Shown: piece by piece, positions 9,576-17,851 of the stretch | How positions within the stretch are numbered: the first letter of the stretch is position 1 | Layout of the letters: each line of letters starts with the position of its first letter | Assembly: GCF_003633895.1 (NCBI RefSeq) | Contig: NZ_RBID01000002.1 | Coordinates: 42,024-106,023, forward strand | Direction of reading: 5' to 3' | Origin: Vogesella indigofera | GTDB taxonomy: Bacteria > Pseudomonadota > Gammaproteobacteria > Burkholderiales > Chromobacteriaceae | DNA length: 64,000 nucleotides | The notes under the pieces: model-generated | Told to the model about the DNA's origin: nothing | The model's input: the letters and a program-made list of their open reading frames with translations, nothing else | Databases searched by the model: none | Made by a program: the position numbers and the translations under genes

Positions 9576-9606
9576 ATTATAAACCAGCCCGGCGCCAGCC
9601 GGGCCC
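9576..9606 (-). promoter_or_regulatory. Hairpin and TATAAT box upstream of msbA
   Basis: Between the WaaG-like gene and msbA the minus strand reads a GC hairpin (GCCCGGC, loop, GCCGGGC; plus 9588-9606) followed by TATAAT (plus 9576-9581), a perfect -10 hexamer. No convincing -35 box is seen at 17 bases. It could be a weak terminator followed by an internal promoter. Confidence 0.4.
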
Positions 9607-9608
9607 TG

Positions 9609-10730
9609 TCACAGCAAGCGCCGGTAGCAAGCCAGCAAACGGCCGGCCATCTGCTCCAGCGTGAGGTCGGCGGTACTGGCCCGCGCCGCCGCGGCCAAGC
9701 TTGGCCACTCGGCACGGCTGGCCAGCCATTGGCCGAGCTGCTGGCGCAGGGTGGCGCCGTCCAGCGCATCGGCCACCCAGCCGTTGTCGCCGTCGCGGAT
9801 CAGCTCGGCGGCACCGCACTGCTGCGTGGTGAACACCGGCAAACCGCAGGCCAGCGCTTCGACACAGACATTGGGAAACGGGTCATACAAGGTCGGCAGG
9901 ATGAAGGCGTCGGCCATACCGTAAAACGGCTTGACGTCGTTTTGCGCGCCGGCAAAACGTACACGCGACGCGATGCCCAGCGTTGCGGCCAACCTTTGGT
10001 ACTGCGCGGCGTGCTTGTCCTTGCCGACAATCAGCAGCTGCACCTCGGGGTGCGGCACGATGGCCTGCAGCGCACGCGCCACGCCCTTGCGCTCGAAACC
10101 GGAGCCAACGTACAGCAGCAACGGTGCCGCTGGCGGAATCTGCCACTGTGCACGCATCGTGGCACGGTGTTCGCGCAGCGACGGATGGAAAGCCGCGGTA
10201 TCGACGCCATTGTAAATCACGGCAAAACGCGCGTCCGGCAAGCCGAAGTAGTGCTGGATCTCGCGCTTCACCATCTGCGAATTGCAGATCACCGTTTTCA
10301 GGCGCGGATGCAGGAACATGCGCCGCTCCATCCACTGCACGTAGTGGTGGTAGGGATTCAGTTGCAAGGCAATGCGGCCCCAGCGCGACAGCACCCGGCG
10401 ACGCAGTTGCAGCCAGTGGCGGTGCACGCCGTCGCCGGCGCGGTAGATGTCGCAGCCGGCGATGCGCTCGTGCGACTGCACCAGCTCGAAGCCTTCGCGC
10501 TGCCAGATCCGGCGCGCGGCGCAGGCAAAGCCCCAGTCGCGCCAGACGCTGCCGAGATAGAAAGGGTTGGCCGCAATGGCGCGCACACCGGAAAGCGATT
10601 CCCACTTGCGCGCGATCAGGTTCACTTCCAGTCCACCCTGCGCCGACAGCGCCGACAGCGCACGGCTGACAAAACGCTCGGCGCCGCCGGCCGGATTGTA
10701 TTTCTGCCGCACGATCACCAGTCGCGTCAT
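9609..10730 (-). CDS. Glycosyltransferase family 4, WaaG-like
   Basis: A 373-residue GT4 enzyme resembling the first core glucosyltransferase of lipopolysaccharide synthesis (WaaG). The N-terminus MTRLVIVRQKYNPAGGAERFVSRAL has the GGAE loop; the C-terminal domain has YVGSGFERKGVARALQA and PTLYDPFPNVCVEALACGLPVF with the EX7E glutamates. The ATG at 10730 overlaps the waaQ stop by four bases. The perfect word at 9985-9996 encodes RLAA and a 10-base match lies at 10565-10574. WaaG is likely by family resemblance but not proven. Confidence 0.8.
   Translation of the reverse strand: MTRLVIVRQKYNPAGGAERFVSRALSALSAQGGLEVNLIARKWESLSGVRAIAANPFYLGSVWRDWGFACAARRIWQREGFELVQSHERIAGCDIYRAGDGVHRHWLQLRRRVLSRWGRIALQLNPYHHYVQWMERRMFLHPRLKTVICNSQMVKREIQHYFGLPDARFAVIYNGVDTAAFHPSLREHRATMRAQWQIPPAAPLLLYVGSGFERKGVARALQAIVPHPEVQLLIVGKDKHAAQYQRLAATLGIASRVRFAGAQNDVKPFYGMADAFILPTLYDPFPNVCVEALACGLPVFTTQQCGAAELIRDGDNGWVADALDGATLRQQLGQWLASRAEWPSLAAAARASTADLTLEQMAGRLLACYRRLL
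9985..9996 (-). repeat. Perfect 12-mer in the WaaG-like gene
   Basis: AAGGTTGGCCGC on minus, followed by AA, encoding QRLAAT. Confidence 0.9.
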
Positions 10731-11809
10731 GCGCCGACCTCGGCCATCAGGCTGTTGAAGGCTGCCAGTACCTGTGTTTCGGTGATCAGCTCCAGGCATT
10801 CGCTACGCTTGCCGCCGCCACAACCGTCCTTGCCACACGGGCGGCAGGGCAGCTCGGTGCGCAGCAGGCGGTGCGCCACCTGCCACGGCCCCCACTCGAT
10901 GTCGCCGGAGGGGCCGAACAGCGCCACGCACGGCGTCTGCATCGCCGCGGCGATGTGCATCGGCACCGAATCCATGCCGATGAAAGCCTGCGCGCCGTCG
11001 ATCAGCGCCGCCAGCTCCTTCAGGCTCAGCTGGCCGGCCAGCGAAGCCACCGGTTGCGACAGCCGGCCGGTGATATCGGCCAGCAGTGCCAGCTCCGCCG
11101 GATCCGGTGCCGCCGACAGCACCACCGTTTCGCCCTGCGCGCGCAACTGCTCGATCAATGCCGCCATGCGCGCGGCAGGCCAGGTTTTGAACAGCCAGCG
11201 CGAGGTCGGATGGATGACCAGATAACGGCCGCTGACACCCTGCGCCGCCAGTTTCTGGCGCACGCTCTGCTGGGCCGCTTCGCCCGCCACCAGCCGCAGC
11301 CGGCGCTCGTCGGCTGCCGGATAGATGCCGAGGCGGCGCAAGGCATCGAGGTGGATTTCGACGGTATGGCGGCGATTGCCGCTGATCACCGGGTAACGAT
11401 GGCTGAAACTGTTGGCAAAGAACTTGCCGAAATTGCCGCCCGGCGCCACCGCCCAGCGCGGCCGCAGCACGCGGCTCAGCCAGGCACCACGCTTGTGTTC
11501 GGTCAGCTGGATCACCAGATCGTAGTGGCGGGCTTTCAGCCCGGCTAGCAACTGCCACTCGGCGGCCAGCTGCCCACGCAGACCGAGCTTTTTCCACTGC
11601 CGGTCGATGGTGAACAGCTGCGACAGCGCCGGATGGCCGGACAGCATGTCGCGGGTGTCGTGATACACCAGCGCGTCGATCTCGGCATGCGGCGCGTGCG
11701 TCTTCAGCACCGACAGCACCGGTGACGACAACAGCACGTCGCCGTGGTGGCGCAGCTTGATGACAAGCACGCGGCGCACGGCGGACAGATCGATAGCGTC
11801 TTTGAGCAT
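10727..11809 (-). CDS. waaQ: Lipopolysaccharide heptosyltransferase III-like protein
   Basis: A 360-residue GT9 protein. After MLKDAIDLSAVRRVLVIKLRHHGDVLLSSPVL it has HPTSRWLFKTWPAARMAALIEQL and the donor-site run FIGMDSVPMHIAAAMQTPCVALFGPSG, both characteristic of the WaaQ/RfaQ subgroup, which adds the branch heptose to the inner core. The C-terminus has a CRPCGKDGCGGGKRSEC cysteine cluster. It is the first gene of the ten-gene core cluster. Its ATG lies directly after the T-run of the ptsI terminator, leaving no room for a normal leader and no evident Shine-Dalgarno sequence. Confidence 0.83.
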   Translation of the reverse strand: MLKDAIDLSAVRRVLVIKLRHHGDVLLSSPVLSVLKTHAPHAEIDALVYHDTRDMLSGHPALSQLFTIDRQWKKLGLRGQLAAEWQLLAGLKARHYDLVIQLTEHKRGAWLSRVLRPRWAVAPGGNFGKFFANSFSHRYPVISGNRRHTVEIHLDALRRLGIYPAADERRLRLVAGEAAQQSVRQKLAAQGVSGRYLVIHPTSRWLFKTWPAARMAALIEQLRAQGETVVLSAAPDPAELALLADITGRLSQPVASLAGQLSLKELAALIDGAQAFIGMDSVPMHIAAAMQTPCVALFGPSGDIEWGPWQVAHRLLRTELPCRPCGKDGCGGGKRSECLELITETQVLAAFNSLMAEVGA

Positions 11810-11812
11810 AGA

Positions 11813-11841
11813 AAAGAAAAAAGCCGGATCAGGCGTCCGGC
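11813..11841 (-). terminator. Rho-independent terminator overlapping the ptsI stop
   Basis: On the minus strand, GCCGGA, a 7-base loop and TCCGGC are followed by TTTTTTCTTTT. The stem begins inside the last codons of ptsI and the loop contains its stop codon. The T-run ends four bases before the waaQ start codon. Confidence 0.7.
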
Positions 11842-13568
11842 CCGGCATTCAGTTGTTGCAGAAGATCGGCGATTCTATCAGGGTCTTCGCTGCGAAGCAT
11901 GCGCGCGACGTGCGGTCCCACTTCATCGAGGTGGCTGGACAGTACCTGCTGCTTCACGTCCAGCAGGTTGGCCGGGTGCATCGAGAAGCGGCGCAAGCCC
12001 ATGCCCAGCAGCAACCGGGTCAGGCGCGCGTCGCCGGCCATCTCGCCGCACACCGATACCGGCACCCCGGCCTTGCTGGCGGTCTTGATGGTGTAGGAGA
12101 TCAGCTTCAGCACCGCCGGATGGATCGGATCGTACAGGTGGCTGACGGTGTCGTCGTTGCGGTCGATCGCCAGCGTGTACTGGATCAGGTCGTTGGTGCC
12201 GATGGAGAGGAAGTCGACATGCTTGATGAAGCTGCCCACCACCAGCGCCGCCGACGGGATCTCGATCATGGCGCCGACTTCCACCGCCTCGGCAAAGGCG
12301 ATGCCTTCGGCGCGCAGCTCGGCCTTGGCGTACTCCAGCTGAGTCAGCGACTGCTTCAGCTCGCCCAGGCTGTTGATCATCGGGAATAGGATGCGGATCT
12401 TGCCGAAGGCCGAGGCGCGCAGCAGTGCGCGCAGCTGGGCGCGGAACATCAGCGGCTCGGCCAGGCACAGGCGGATGCCGGTCAGCCCCAGCGCCGGGTT
12501 TTCCGCCAGCTGGTGATTGAGCCAGCGCGGACTCTTGTCGGCACCGAGGTCCATGGTGCGCACCGTCACCGGCGCGCCGCCGGTCAGCTCCGCCACCATG
12601 CGGTAGGCGTCGAACTGCTCGTCCTCCGACGGCAGGTTGTCGCGGCCGAGGAACAGGAATTCGCTGCGGAACAGGCCGACGCCGACGGCGCCGGCTTGCA
12701 GCACGTTGGCCGCATCCTGCGGCAGCTCGATATTGGCCAGCAGCTCGATCGGGGTGCCGTCCTCGGTGATGGCATCGGTATTGCGGATGCTGGACAGCTT
12801 GCGCCGCGCCTCGACGCAGGCCCGCTGCCGGCGGCGGTACTCGGCCAGCACCGTCGGTTCCGGGTTGATCAGCAGCACACCCTGCTGGCCGTCGACGATG
12901 ATCAGCTCGTCCTCGCGCACCAGCTCGCGCGCGTGGTGCAGCGCGATCACCGACGGCAGGTCGAGGCTGCGGCCGAGAATGGCGGTATGACTGGTGGCGC
13001 CGCCGACATCGGTAACGAAGGCGGCGACGTTGGAATCCTTGAAGTAGACCATGTCGGCCGGCGACAGGTCGTGCGCCACCAGGATGGCGTCGCCGTCCAG
13101 CCCTTCCGACAGCTGCAGCTCGGTGGTGTGACCGCCGAGGTTCTTGAACACCCGCTCCACCACCTGCAGCACGTCGTGCTTGCGTTCGCGCAGGTAGTCT
13201 TCCTCGATGGCGTCGAACTGCTCGATCAGGGTGTCGCACTGCTGTTTCAGCGCCCACTCCGCGTTGCAGCGCAGGCTGGCAATCAGTTCGCGCGGGTCGC
13301 GCGTCAGGGTCACGTCCGACAGCAGCATGATGTGCAGCGACAGGAACGCCCCCAGCTCGGCCGGGGCGTTCTCCGGGATGCTGCCCCACAGCATTTCCAG
13401 CTGTTTGCGCGTAGCCCGCACCGCCTGGTCGAAACGCTGCTGTTCTGCCGCGATTTCGTGGTCATCGATACTGTAATGCACCACGTCATCCATGCTTTGC
13501 GACAGCAAGTGGGCACGGCCGATGGCAATGCCGCCACCGATCGGTACCCCGTGCAAAACGATGCTCAT
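11829..13568 (-). CDS. ptsI: Phosphotransferase system enzyme I
   Basis: A 579-residue phosphoenolpyruvate-protein phosphotransferase that passes phosphate from PEP to HPr in the cytoplasm. It has the N-terminal HPr-binding domain, the phosphohistidine segment GGATSHTAILGR (His194), and a C-terminal PEP-binding barrel with LFRSEFLFLGR, the Mg ligands in FLSIGTNDLIQYTLAIDR and the active cysteine in VSVCGEMAGD. Length is normal for EI (about 575). It follows ptsH with a 45-base gap and ends in a terminator that overlaps its own stop. No sugar-specific EIIB or EIIC lies nearby. Confidence 0.96.
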   Translation of the reverse strand: MSIVLHGVPIGGGIAIGRAHLLSQSMDDVVHYSIDDHEIAAEQQRFDQAVRATRKQLEMLWGSIPENAPAELGAFLSLHIMLLSDVTLTRDPRELIASLRCNAEWALKQQCDTLIEQFDAIEEDYLRERKHDVLQVVERVFKNLGGHTTELQLSEGLDGDAILVAHDLSPADMVYFKDSNVAAFVTDVGGATSHTAILGRSLDLPSVIALHHARELVREDELIIVDGQQGVLLINPEPTVLAEYRRRQRACVEARRKLSSIRNTDAITEDGTPIELLANIELPQDAANVLQAGAVGVGLFRSEFLFLGRDNLPSEDEQFDAYRMVAELTGGAPVTVRTMDLGADKSPRWLNHQLAENPALGLTGIRLCLAEPLMFRAQLRALLRASAFGKIRILFPMINSLGELKQSLTQLEYAKAELRAEGIAFAEAVEVGAMIEIPSAALVVGSFIKHVDFLSIGTNDLIQYTLAIDRNDDTVSHLYDPIHPAVLKLISYTIKTASKAGVPVSVCGEMAGDARLTRLLLGMGLRRFSMHPANLLDVKQQVLSSHLDEVGPHVARMLRSEDPDRIADLLQQLNAGPDA

Positions 13569-13613
13569 GTTGCGCCCTCTCCCCTGTCCGGTACCTGTTC
13601 TTGTTGCGGGCGG

Positions 13614-13883
13614 TTATTCCGCCTCGTCAAAGCGGTTGTTGATCAGTTCGACCAAGGCCGCCATCGCGAGATCCTCGTCCTCGCCATTGGTTTCCAGCTC
13701 GATTTGCGAGCCTTTCGCTGCCGCCAGCATCATCACCCCCATGATGCTCTTACCGTTGACGCGGCGGCCGTTGCGCGCGATCCAGACTTCGGCCTTGAAA
13801 CGGCTGGCGGTCTGGGTGAACTTGCTGGAGGCGCGCGCGTGCAGGCCCAGCTTGTTGATGATCTCGATTTGCTGTGTTTTCAT
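13614..13883 (-). CDS. ptsH: Phosphocarrier protein HPr
   Basis: An 89-residue HPr. The start MKTQQIEIINKLGLHARASS places the phosphorylated histidine at residue 15, and NGKSIMGVMMLAA places the regulatory serine at residue 46, the site used by HPr kinase/phosphorylase. The ATG overlaps the stop of the upstream EIIA gene by four bases. A conserved Ser46 suggests that an HPrK exists elsewhere on the chromosome; it is not in this window. Confidence 0.95.
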   Translation of the reverse strand: MKTQQIEIINKLGLHARASSKFTQTASRFKAEVWIARNGRRVNGKSIMGVMMLAAAKGSQIELETNGEDEDLAMAALVELINNRFDEAE

Positions 13884-14278
13884 TCTTTTCCCTCGGGAAT
13901 GACGTAGTACACGCCTTCCAGTCCCCCTGTAATCGCCTTGCTGACCACCACCTCCAGCGGCTGCGCGCTGTAGCTCAGCGCGCGCACCAGCATCGGCAGG
14001 TTGACGCCGGCAACGACCTCCACCACGCCGCGCTGACGCAAGCGGCTGGCAATATTGCAAGGCGTCCCGCCGAGCATGTCGCTTAACACCAGCACGCCAC
14101 TGCCGTCATTGATCTTGTCGATCAATGCCTGCGCGTCCAGCAGCCGTGCGTCGGGATTGTCTTGTTTCTCGACGCCGAGGATGGCCAGATTGTCCGGCAC
14201 GCGCCCCAGCACGTGCCGTGCACAGTCGGCCAGGCACAAGCCCAGCTCGCCATGCGAAATGATCAGTACACCTACCAT
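13880..14278 (-). CDS. PTS EIIA component, mannose family
   Basis: A 132-residue EIIA-Man domain protein. MVGVLIISHGELG carries the phosphorylatable His9, and LSDMLGGTPCNIASR is the conserved family segment. It stands alone without EIIB, EIIC or EIID, and is coupled to ptsH by an ATGA overlap. In many Proteobacteria such EI-HPr-EIIA-Man sets have no transport role and act as a regulatory phosphorelay, which is the likely role here. Confidence 0.92.
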   Translation of the reverse strand: MVGVLIISHGELGLCLADCARHVLGRVPDNLAILGVEKQDNPDARLLDAQALIDKINDGSGVLVLSDMLGGTPCNIASRLRQRGVVEVVAGVNLPMLVRALSYSAQPLEVVVSKAITGGLEGVYYVIPEGKE

Positions 14279-14324
14279 GATTGTCTTGCTCCGGACGAGC
14301 CGGTATTGTCCTCGTTATGACGTG

Positions 14325-14345
14325 GTGACGGTACCGCGCCGTCAC
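14325..14345. terminator. Hairpin between cysG and the PTS operon
   Basis: GTGACGG, a 7-base loop and CCGTCAC form a 7-base perfect stem just downstream of the cysG stop. There is no T-run, so it is at best a weak terminator or a processing hairpin. Confidence 0.4.
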
Positions 14346-14355
14346 CGCCCTGGAT

Positions 14356-15771
14356 TCACTGCTGCGCGTCGGGAGTTACCGCCACTTCCTCGACGCTACG
14401 AAACCAGCCCAGCCGCGACGACAGCGCCACCACGTCGCCGACGATGATCAGCGCCGGCGAGGCGATGCCGCTCTGCGCGATCTTGGCCGGCAGGCTGGCC
14501 AGCGTGCCGACCACGGTACGCTGCTGCGCGGTGGTGGCACGGTGCACCACCGCCGCCGGCGTGGTCGCCGCCTTGCCGTGCGCGATGAAGGTGTCGCAGA
14601 TCTCGGCCGCCATCGCCAGCCCCATATATACCACCACCGTCTGATCCGGGCGCGTCAGTGCCGGCCAGTCTAGCTGAATGCTACCGTCTTTTTTATGACC
14701 TGTAACAAACACCACCGCCTGCGCGTGATCGCGGTGGGTCAGCGGGATGCCGGCGTAGGCGGCGGCACCACTGGCCGAGGTGATGCCGGGCACCACCTCG
14801 AACGGGATGCGGTGCTCGGCCAGCAGCTCGATTTCCTCGCCGCCACGGCCGAAGGTGAACGGATCGCCGCCCTTCAGCCGCAGCACGCGCTTGCCCTCTT
14901 GCGCTAGGCGCACCAGCAGGGTGTTGATCTCTTCCTGCGGCATGGTGTGGTTGGCGCGCTGCTTGCCGACGAAGATGCGTTCCGCATCGCGGCGTACCAG
15001 CTCCATCAGCTCCGGCGCCACCAGATTGTCGTACAGCACCACGTCGGCCTGCTGCATCAGGCGCAGGGCGCGGAAGGTGAGCAGGTCGGGGTTGCCGGGG
15101 CCGGCACCGACCAGGTACACCGCGCCGGACGGCGTGCTATCGCCTGCGGCCAACCTTTGCAGCAGGTCGGCCTCGGCGGCGCGCTCGTCGCCGTTCATCA
15201 CCTGCTCCGCCAGCGGCCCTTCCAGCACCGCCTCCCAGAACGCCCGCCGCTCCTCGACATTGCCGAAGCGCGCCTTGACCTGGTCGCGGAAACGCGCGGC
15301 AAACTGCGCCAGACGGCCGAAACCGGCCGGGATCAGGCTTTCCAGTCGCGCGCGGATCAGCCGCGCCAGCACCGGCACGCCGCCGCCGGTCGATACCGCG
15401 ATCACCAGCGGCGAGCGGTCGACGATCGCCGGCGTGATGTAGCTGGACAGCTCGGGGTCATCCACCACATTGACCGGAATGCCCAGCGCCTGCGCCGTCT
15501 GCGACACCAGGCGGTTGACCTCGCGCTCGTTGGTGGCGGCCACCACCAGCCGCTGGCCGCAGACCTGTGCCGGCTGGAAACAGGCGTCGATATGGCACAC
15601 CTCGCCGGCGGCCGCCATCGCGGCCAGCTCCGGCACCAGCTGCGGCGCCACCACCGTCAGCCGGGCGCCGGCCGATTGCAGCAGGCGCGCCTTGCGCACC
15701 GCCACCTCGCCGCCGCCGACCAGCAGGCACGGCTCGCCGGCAAGGCGCATGAAAATCGGAAAATACTCCAC
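14356..15771 (-). CDS. cysG: Siroheme synthase CysG
   Basis: A 471-residue trifunctional enzyme making siroheme for sulfite and nitrite reductases. The N-terminal half is the precorrin-2 dehydrogenase/ferrochelatase domain with the NAD site [16 protein letters not shown]; the C-terminal half is uroporphyrinogen-III methyltransferase with [15 protein letters not shown] and [17 protein letters not shown]. The GTG at 15771 is chosen because it follows AGGAG at good spacing and gives the family N-terminus ([10 protein letters not shown]); the longer ATG frame runs through the divergent gene's leader. A perfect copy of the word at 15146-15157 encodes RLAA in the linker between the halves. Confidence 0.94.
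   Translation of the reverse strand: MEYFPIFMRLAGEPCLLVGGGEVAVRKARLLQSAGARLTVVAPQLVPELAAMAAAGEVCHIDACFQPAQVCGQRLVVAATNEREVNRLVSQTAQALGIPVNVVDDPELSSYITPAIVDRSPLVIAVSTGGGVPVLARLIRARLESLIPAGFGRLAQFAARFRDQVKARFGNVEERRAFWEAVLEGPLAEQVMNGDERAAEADLLQRLAAGDSTPSGAVYLVGAGPGNPDLLTFRALRLMQQADVVLYDNLVAPELMELVRRDAERIFVGKQRANHTMPQEEINTLLVRLAQEGKRVLRLKGGDPFTFGRGGEEIELLAEHRIPFEVVPGITSASGAAAYAGIPLTHRDHAQAVVFVTGHKKDGSIQLDWPALTRPDQTVVVYMGLAMAAEICDTFIAHGKAATTPAAVVHRATTAQQRTVVGTLASLPAKIAQSGIASPALIIVGDVVALSSRLGWFRSVEEVAVTPDAQQ
15146..15157 (-). repeat. Perfect 12-mer in cysG
   Basis: AAGGTTGGCCGC on the minus strand, in the interdomain linker codons for QRLAAG. A place where sequence constraint is low. Confidence 0.9.
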
Positions 15772-15951
15772 GGAATGCTCCTGTAGCTGACCATGGCAGA
15801 ATACTCCAGCCGGCGCCGGTTGGCGATGCCCGCCCTCGGCACTACGCCCTGCAGCGGATATCACCGGCCATGGCATTCAGGTACTATGCTTCAAACATTA
15901 TTCCGGATTTGCCATTGCCCGCCGCGCGGCCATGGCTCGCAGGAGCACAAC

Positions 15952-17619
15952 GTGTTCGCCCAAGCCACTCTCGAAACCGTCCTCAGCGCGCTGCCGGCCG
16001 GTTACCTGCTGCTTGACCTGTCGCGACAGGTCGTCTTCGTCAGCGAGCGTTTCAGCATCGCCTGCCACGGCAACCCGCTGCCCACCGTCGGCAGCCCGCT
16101 GCCGGCCACGCTGCTGCCGCAAGCGGTGCAGCAGCGCCTTGATCAGCCCGACAACAAGGGACTGACGCTGCCGGCGCACGGCCTGCTGCTGGAGTGGCTG
16201 GTCACGCCGCTGCGCGACGGCTGGCTGATCAGCGTGCGCGAGGACCGTCATGCCTTCCGCACTCTGGTCGACAATTCACCGGACATCATCACCCGCTACG
16301 ACCTCGAGCTGCGCTGCCGCTTCATCAACAACACGCTGAGCAACTTCTCGCCGACACCGGCAGCGGAACACATCGGCCGCACGCTGGAAGAACGGCGCCT
16401 GCCCGCGCAGCTGAAGGATGCCATCCGCCACAATGCGCAGCAGGTGATCGCCAGCGGCAAGCCGCAGCGTTTCATCAGCGAGCTGAGCCTGCCGCAGCGG
16501 CTCTACGTGTTCGAGTCGAGGCTGCTGCCGGAGTTCGACGACGCCGGCCAGCTGCAGTCGCTGCTCAGCATCGACCGCGACATCAGCGAGCAGCACGCCA
16601 CCCGGCTGTGGGAAGCCGACGAGAACCGGCTGCTGGAGATGATTGCCAACGACCGGCCGCTGCAGGAAGTGATGGGCTGGACCTGCCAGATGATCGAGAA
16701 CCAGCTCAGTGGCGCGATGTGCAGCATCATGCTGCTGGACGAAGCCGGCGAACGGCTATACCTGGCGGCGGCGCCATCGCTGGCCAGCGAATACAAGGAG
16801 GCGATCGACGGCCTGCGCATTGGTGAAGGCATCGGCTCCTGCGGCACCGCCGCGCAGCGCGGCGAGATGGTGATCGTCAGCGACATCGCCAGCGATCCGC
16901 TGTGGCAGGACTACCGCGAGCTGGCCGCCGCTCACCGGCTGCACGCCTGCTGGTCGCTGCCCATCCTGGCGCAGGACGGCAAGGTGCTCGGCACCTTCGG
17001 CCTCTACCACGACCGCCCCTGCGCGCCGGATTCGCAAGCACTGGACATCGTGCGCCGCACCTCGCACCTGATGGCGATTGCCATCCAGCAGGAGCAGCGC
17101 GCCACCGCGCTGTACCGGCTGGCGACGCAGGACGGTCTGACCGGCCTTGCCAACCGCCGCCACTTCCTCGACCTCGCCTCGCAGCGTTTCAAGGAGGCGC
17201 GCTACCTCGGCAAGCCGTTCAGCCTGCTGATGATGGACATCGACCACTTCAAGCGCGTCAACGACGGCCACGGCCACGAGGGCGGCGACGTGGTGCTACA
17301 GGCCTTCGCCCAGTGCGTGAAGAGCACGCTGCGCGCCAGCGACCTGGTGTGCCGCATGGGCGGCGAGGAGTTTGCCGCCATCCTGCCCGATACCCCGGCC
17401 AGCGAGGCGCTGGTGGTGGCGAAACGGCTGCGCAACGCCATCGCCGCGCTGCCGATCGCGCATCAGGACCACACCATCCCGATCACGGTCAGCATCGGCG
17501 TCGCCTCGCTGTCGCCGGCCTGCCGCGAGCTGAGCGAGCTGATCCGCCACGCCGACCAGGCGCTGTACCAGGCCAAGGCCAAGGGCCGCAACCGCGTCTG
17601 CGTCGCCGAGTCGCTGTAA
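15952..17619 (+). CDS. Diguanylate cyclase with PAS and GAF sensor domains
   Basis: A 555-residue soluble protein predicted to make cyclic di-GMP. In order: a PAS-like N-terminal region (about 1-100), a PAS domain starting FRTLVDNSPDIITRYD (about 105-220), a GAF domain (about 235-370) and a GGDEF domain with the active-site variant GGEEF near residue 470. RASD five residues before it is an intact product-inhibition site. No EAL domain and no membrane segment. The GTG at 15952 is chosen because AGGAG lies six bases upstream; the longer frame overlaps the cysG leader. A MITE-like element begins on its TAA stop codon. Confidence 0.88.
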   Translation: MFAQATLETVLSALPAGYLLLDLSRQVVFVSERFSIACHGNPLPTVGSPLPATLLPQAVQQRLDQPDNKGLTLPAHGLLLEWLVTPLRDGWLISVREDRHAFRTLVDNSPDIITRYDLELRCRFINNTLSNFSPTPAAEHIGRTLEERRLPAQLKDAIRHNAQQVIASGKPQRFISELSLPQRLYVFESRLLPEFDDAGQLQSLLSIDRDISEQHATRLWEADENRLLEMIANDRPLQEVMGWTCQMIENQLSGAMCSIMLLDEAGERLYLAAAPSLASEYKEAIDGLRIGEGIGSCGTAAQRGEMVIVSDIASDPLWQDYRELAAAHRLHACWSLPILAQDGKVLGTFGLYHDRPCAPDSQALDIVRRTSHLMAIAIQQEQRATALYRLATQDGLTGLANRRHFLDLASQRFKEARYLGKPFSLLMMDIDHFKRVNDGHGHEGGDVVLQAFAQCVKSTLRASDLVCRMGGEEFAAILPDTPASEALVVAKRLRNAIAALPIAHQDHTIPITVSIGVASLSPACRELSELIRHADQALYQAKAKGRNRVCVAESL

Positions 17620-17767
17620 GCGCCTGTTCACGATCGGCTGCAACTGATCTCTACGGGGGCGATACTGGCTTAAAAACGGCTTCGGCATGCTTGTTTATAT
17701 CTGGATAAACGCCGCTTCCCCAGCCGTTTTCGCCTTGTCTCGCGCGAGCTCGTGAGCACGCGCTAAG
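17617..17767 (+). mobile_element. MITE-like repeat, copy A
   Basis: A 143-bp element (17621-17763) flanked by direct TAAG repeats at 17617-17620 and 17764-17767. Imperfect terminal inverted repeats CGCCTGTTCACGATC and GCGCGTGCTCACGAGC enclose an inner inverted repeat built on AAAACGGCT/AGCCGTTTT. The same core is found at 29914-30065 and, reversed, at 38145-38284. It encodes nothing. The left TAAG contains the stop codon of the preceding gene. Confidence 0.75.
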
Positions 17768-17779
17768 CGGCGCGATTGC

Positions 17780-17827
17780 AAAAAAGGTTGGCCGCAACAG
17801 CGTGCGCTGTTGCAGCCAACCTTTTGC
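17780..17827. terminator. Bidirectional terminator built from an inverted pair of the 12-mer
   Basis: A perfect AAGGTTGGCCGC at 17784-17795 pairs with an 11/12 copy at 17812-17823 (GCAGCCAACCTT). The arms AAAAGGTTGGCCGCAACAGCG and its complement have one mismatch, and A and T runs flank both sides, so it can terminate both the converging cyclase gene and polA. Confidence 0.82.
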
Positions 17828-17851
17828 CATACGGGGAAGACCTGCGCGCGT

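Noticed and set aside
9690..9708. GCGGCCAAGCTTGGCC in the WaaG-like gene
   Set aside because: One base off the core in the central AACC; treated as chance or a degraded copy.
17617..17767. Possible Correia element
   Set aside because: Neisseria Correia ends are TATAGTGGATTA-like with a TA duplication; these ends and the TRAG duplication differ.
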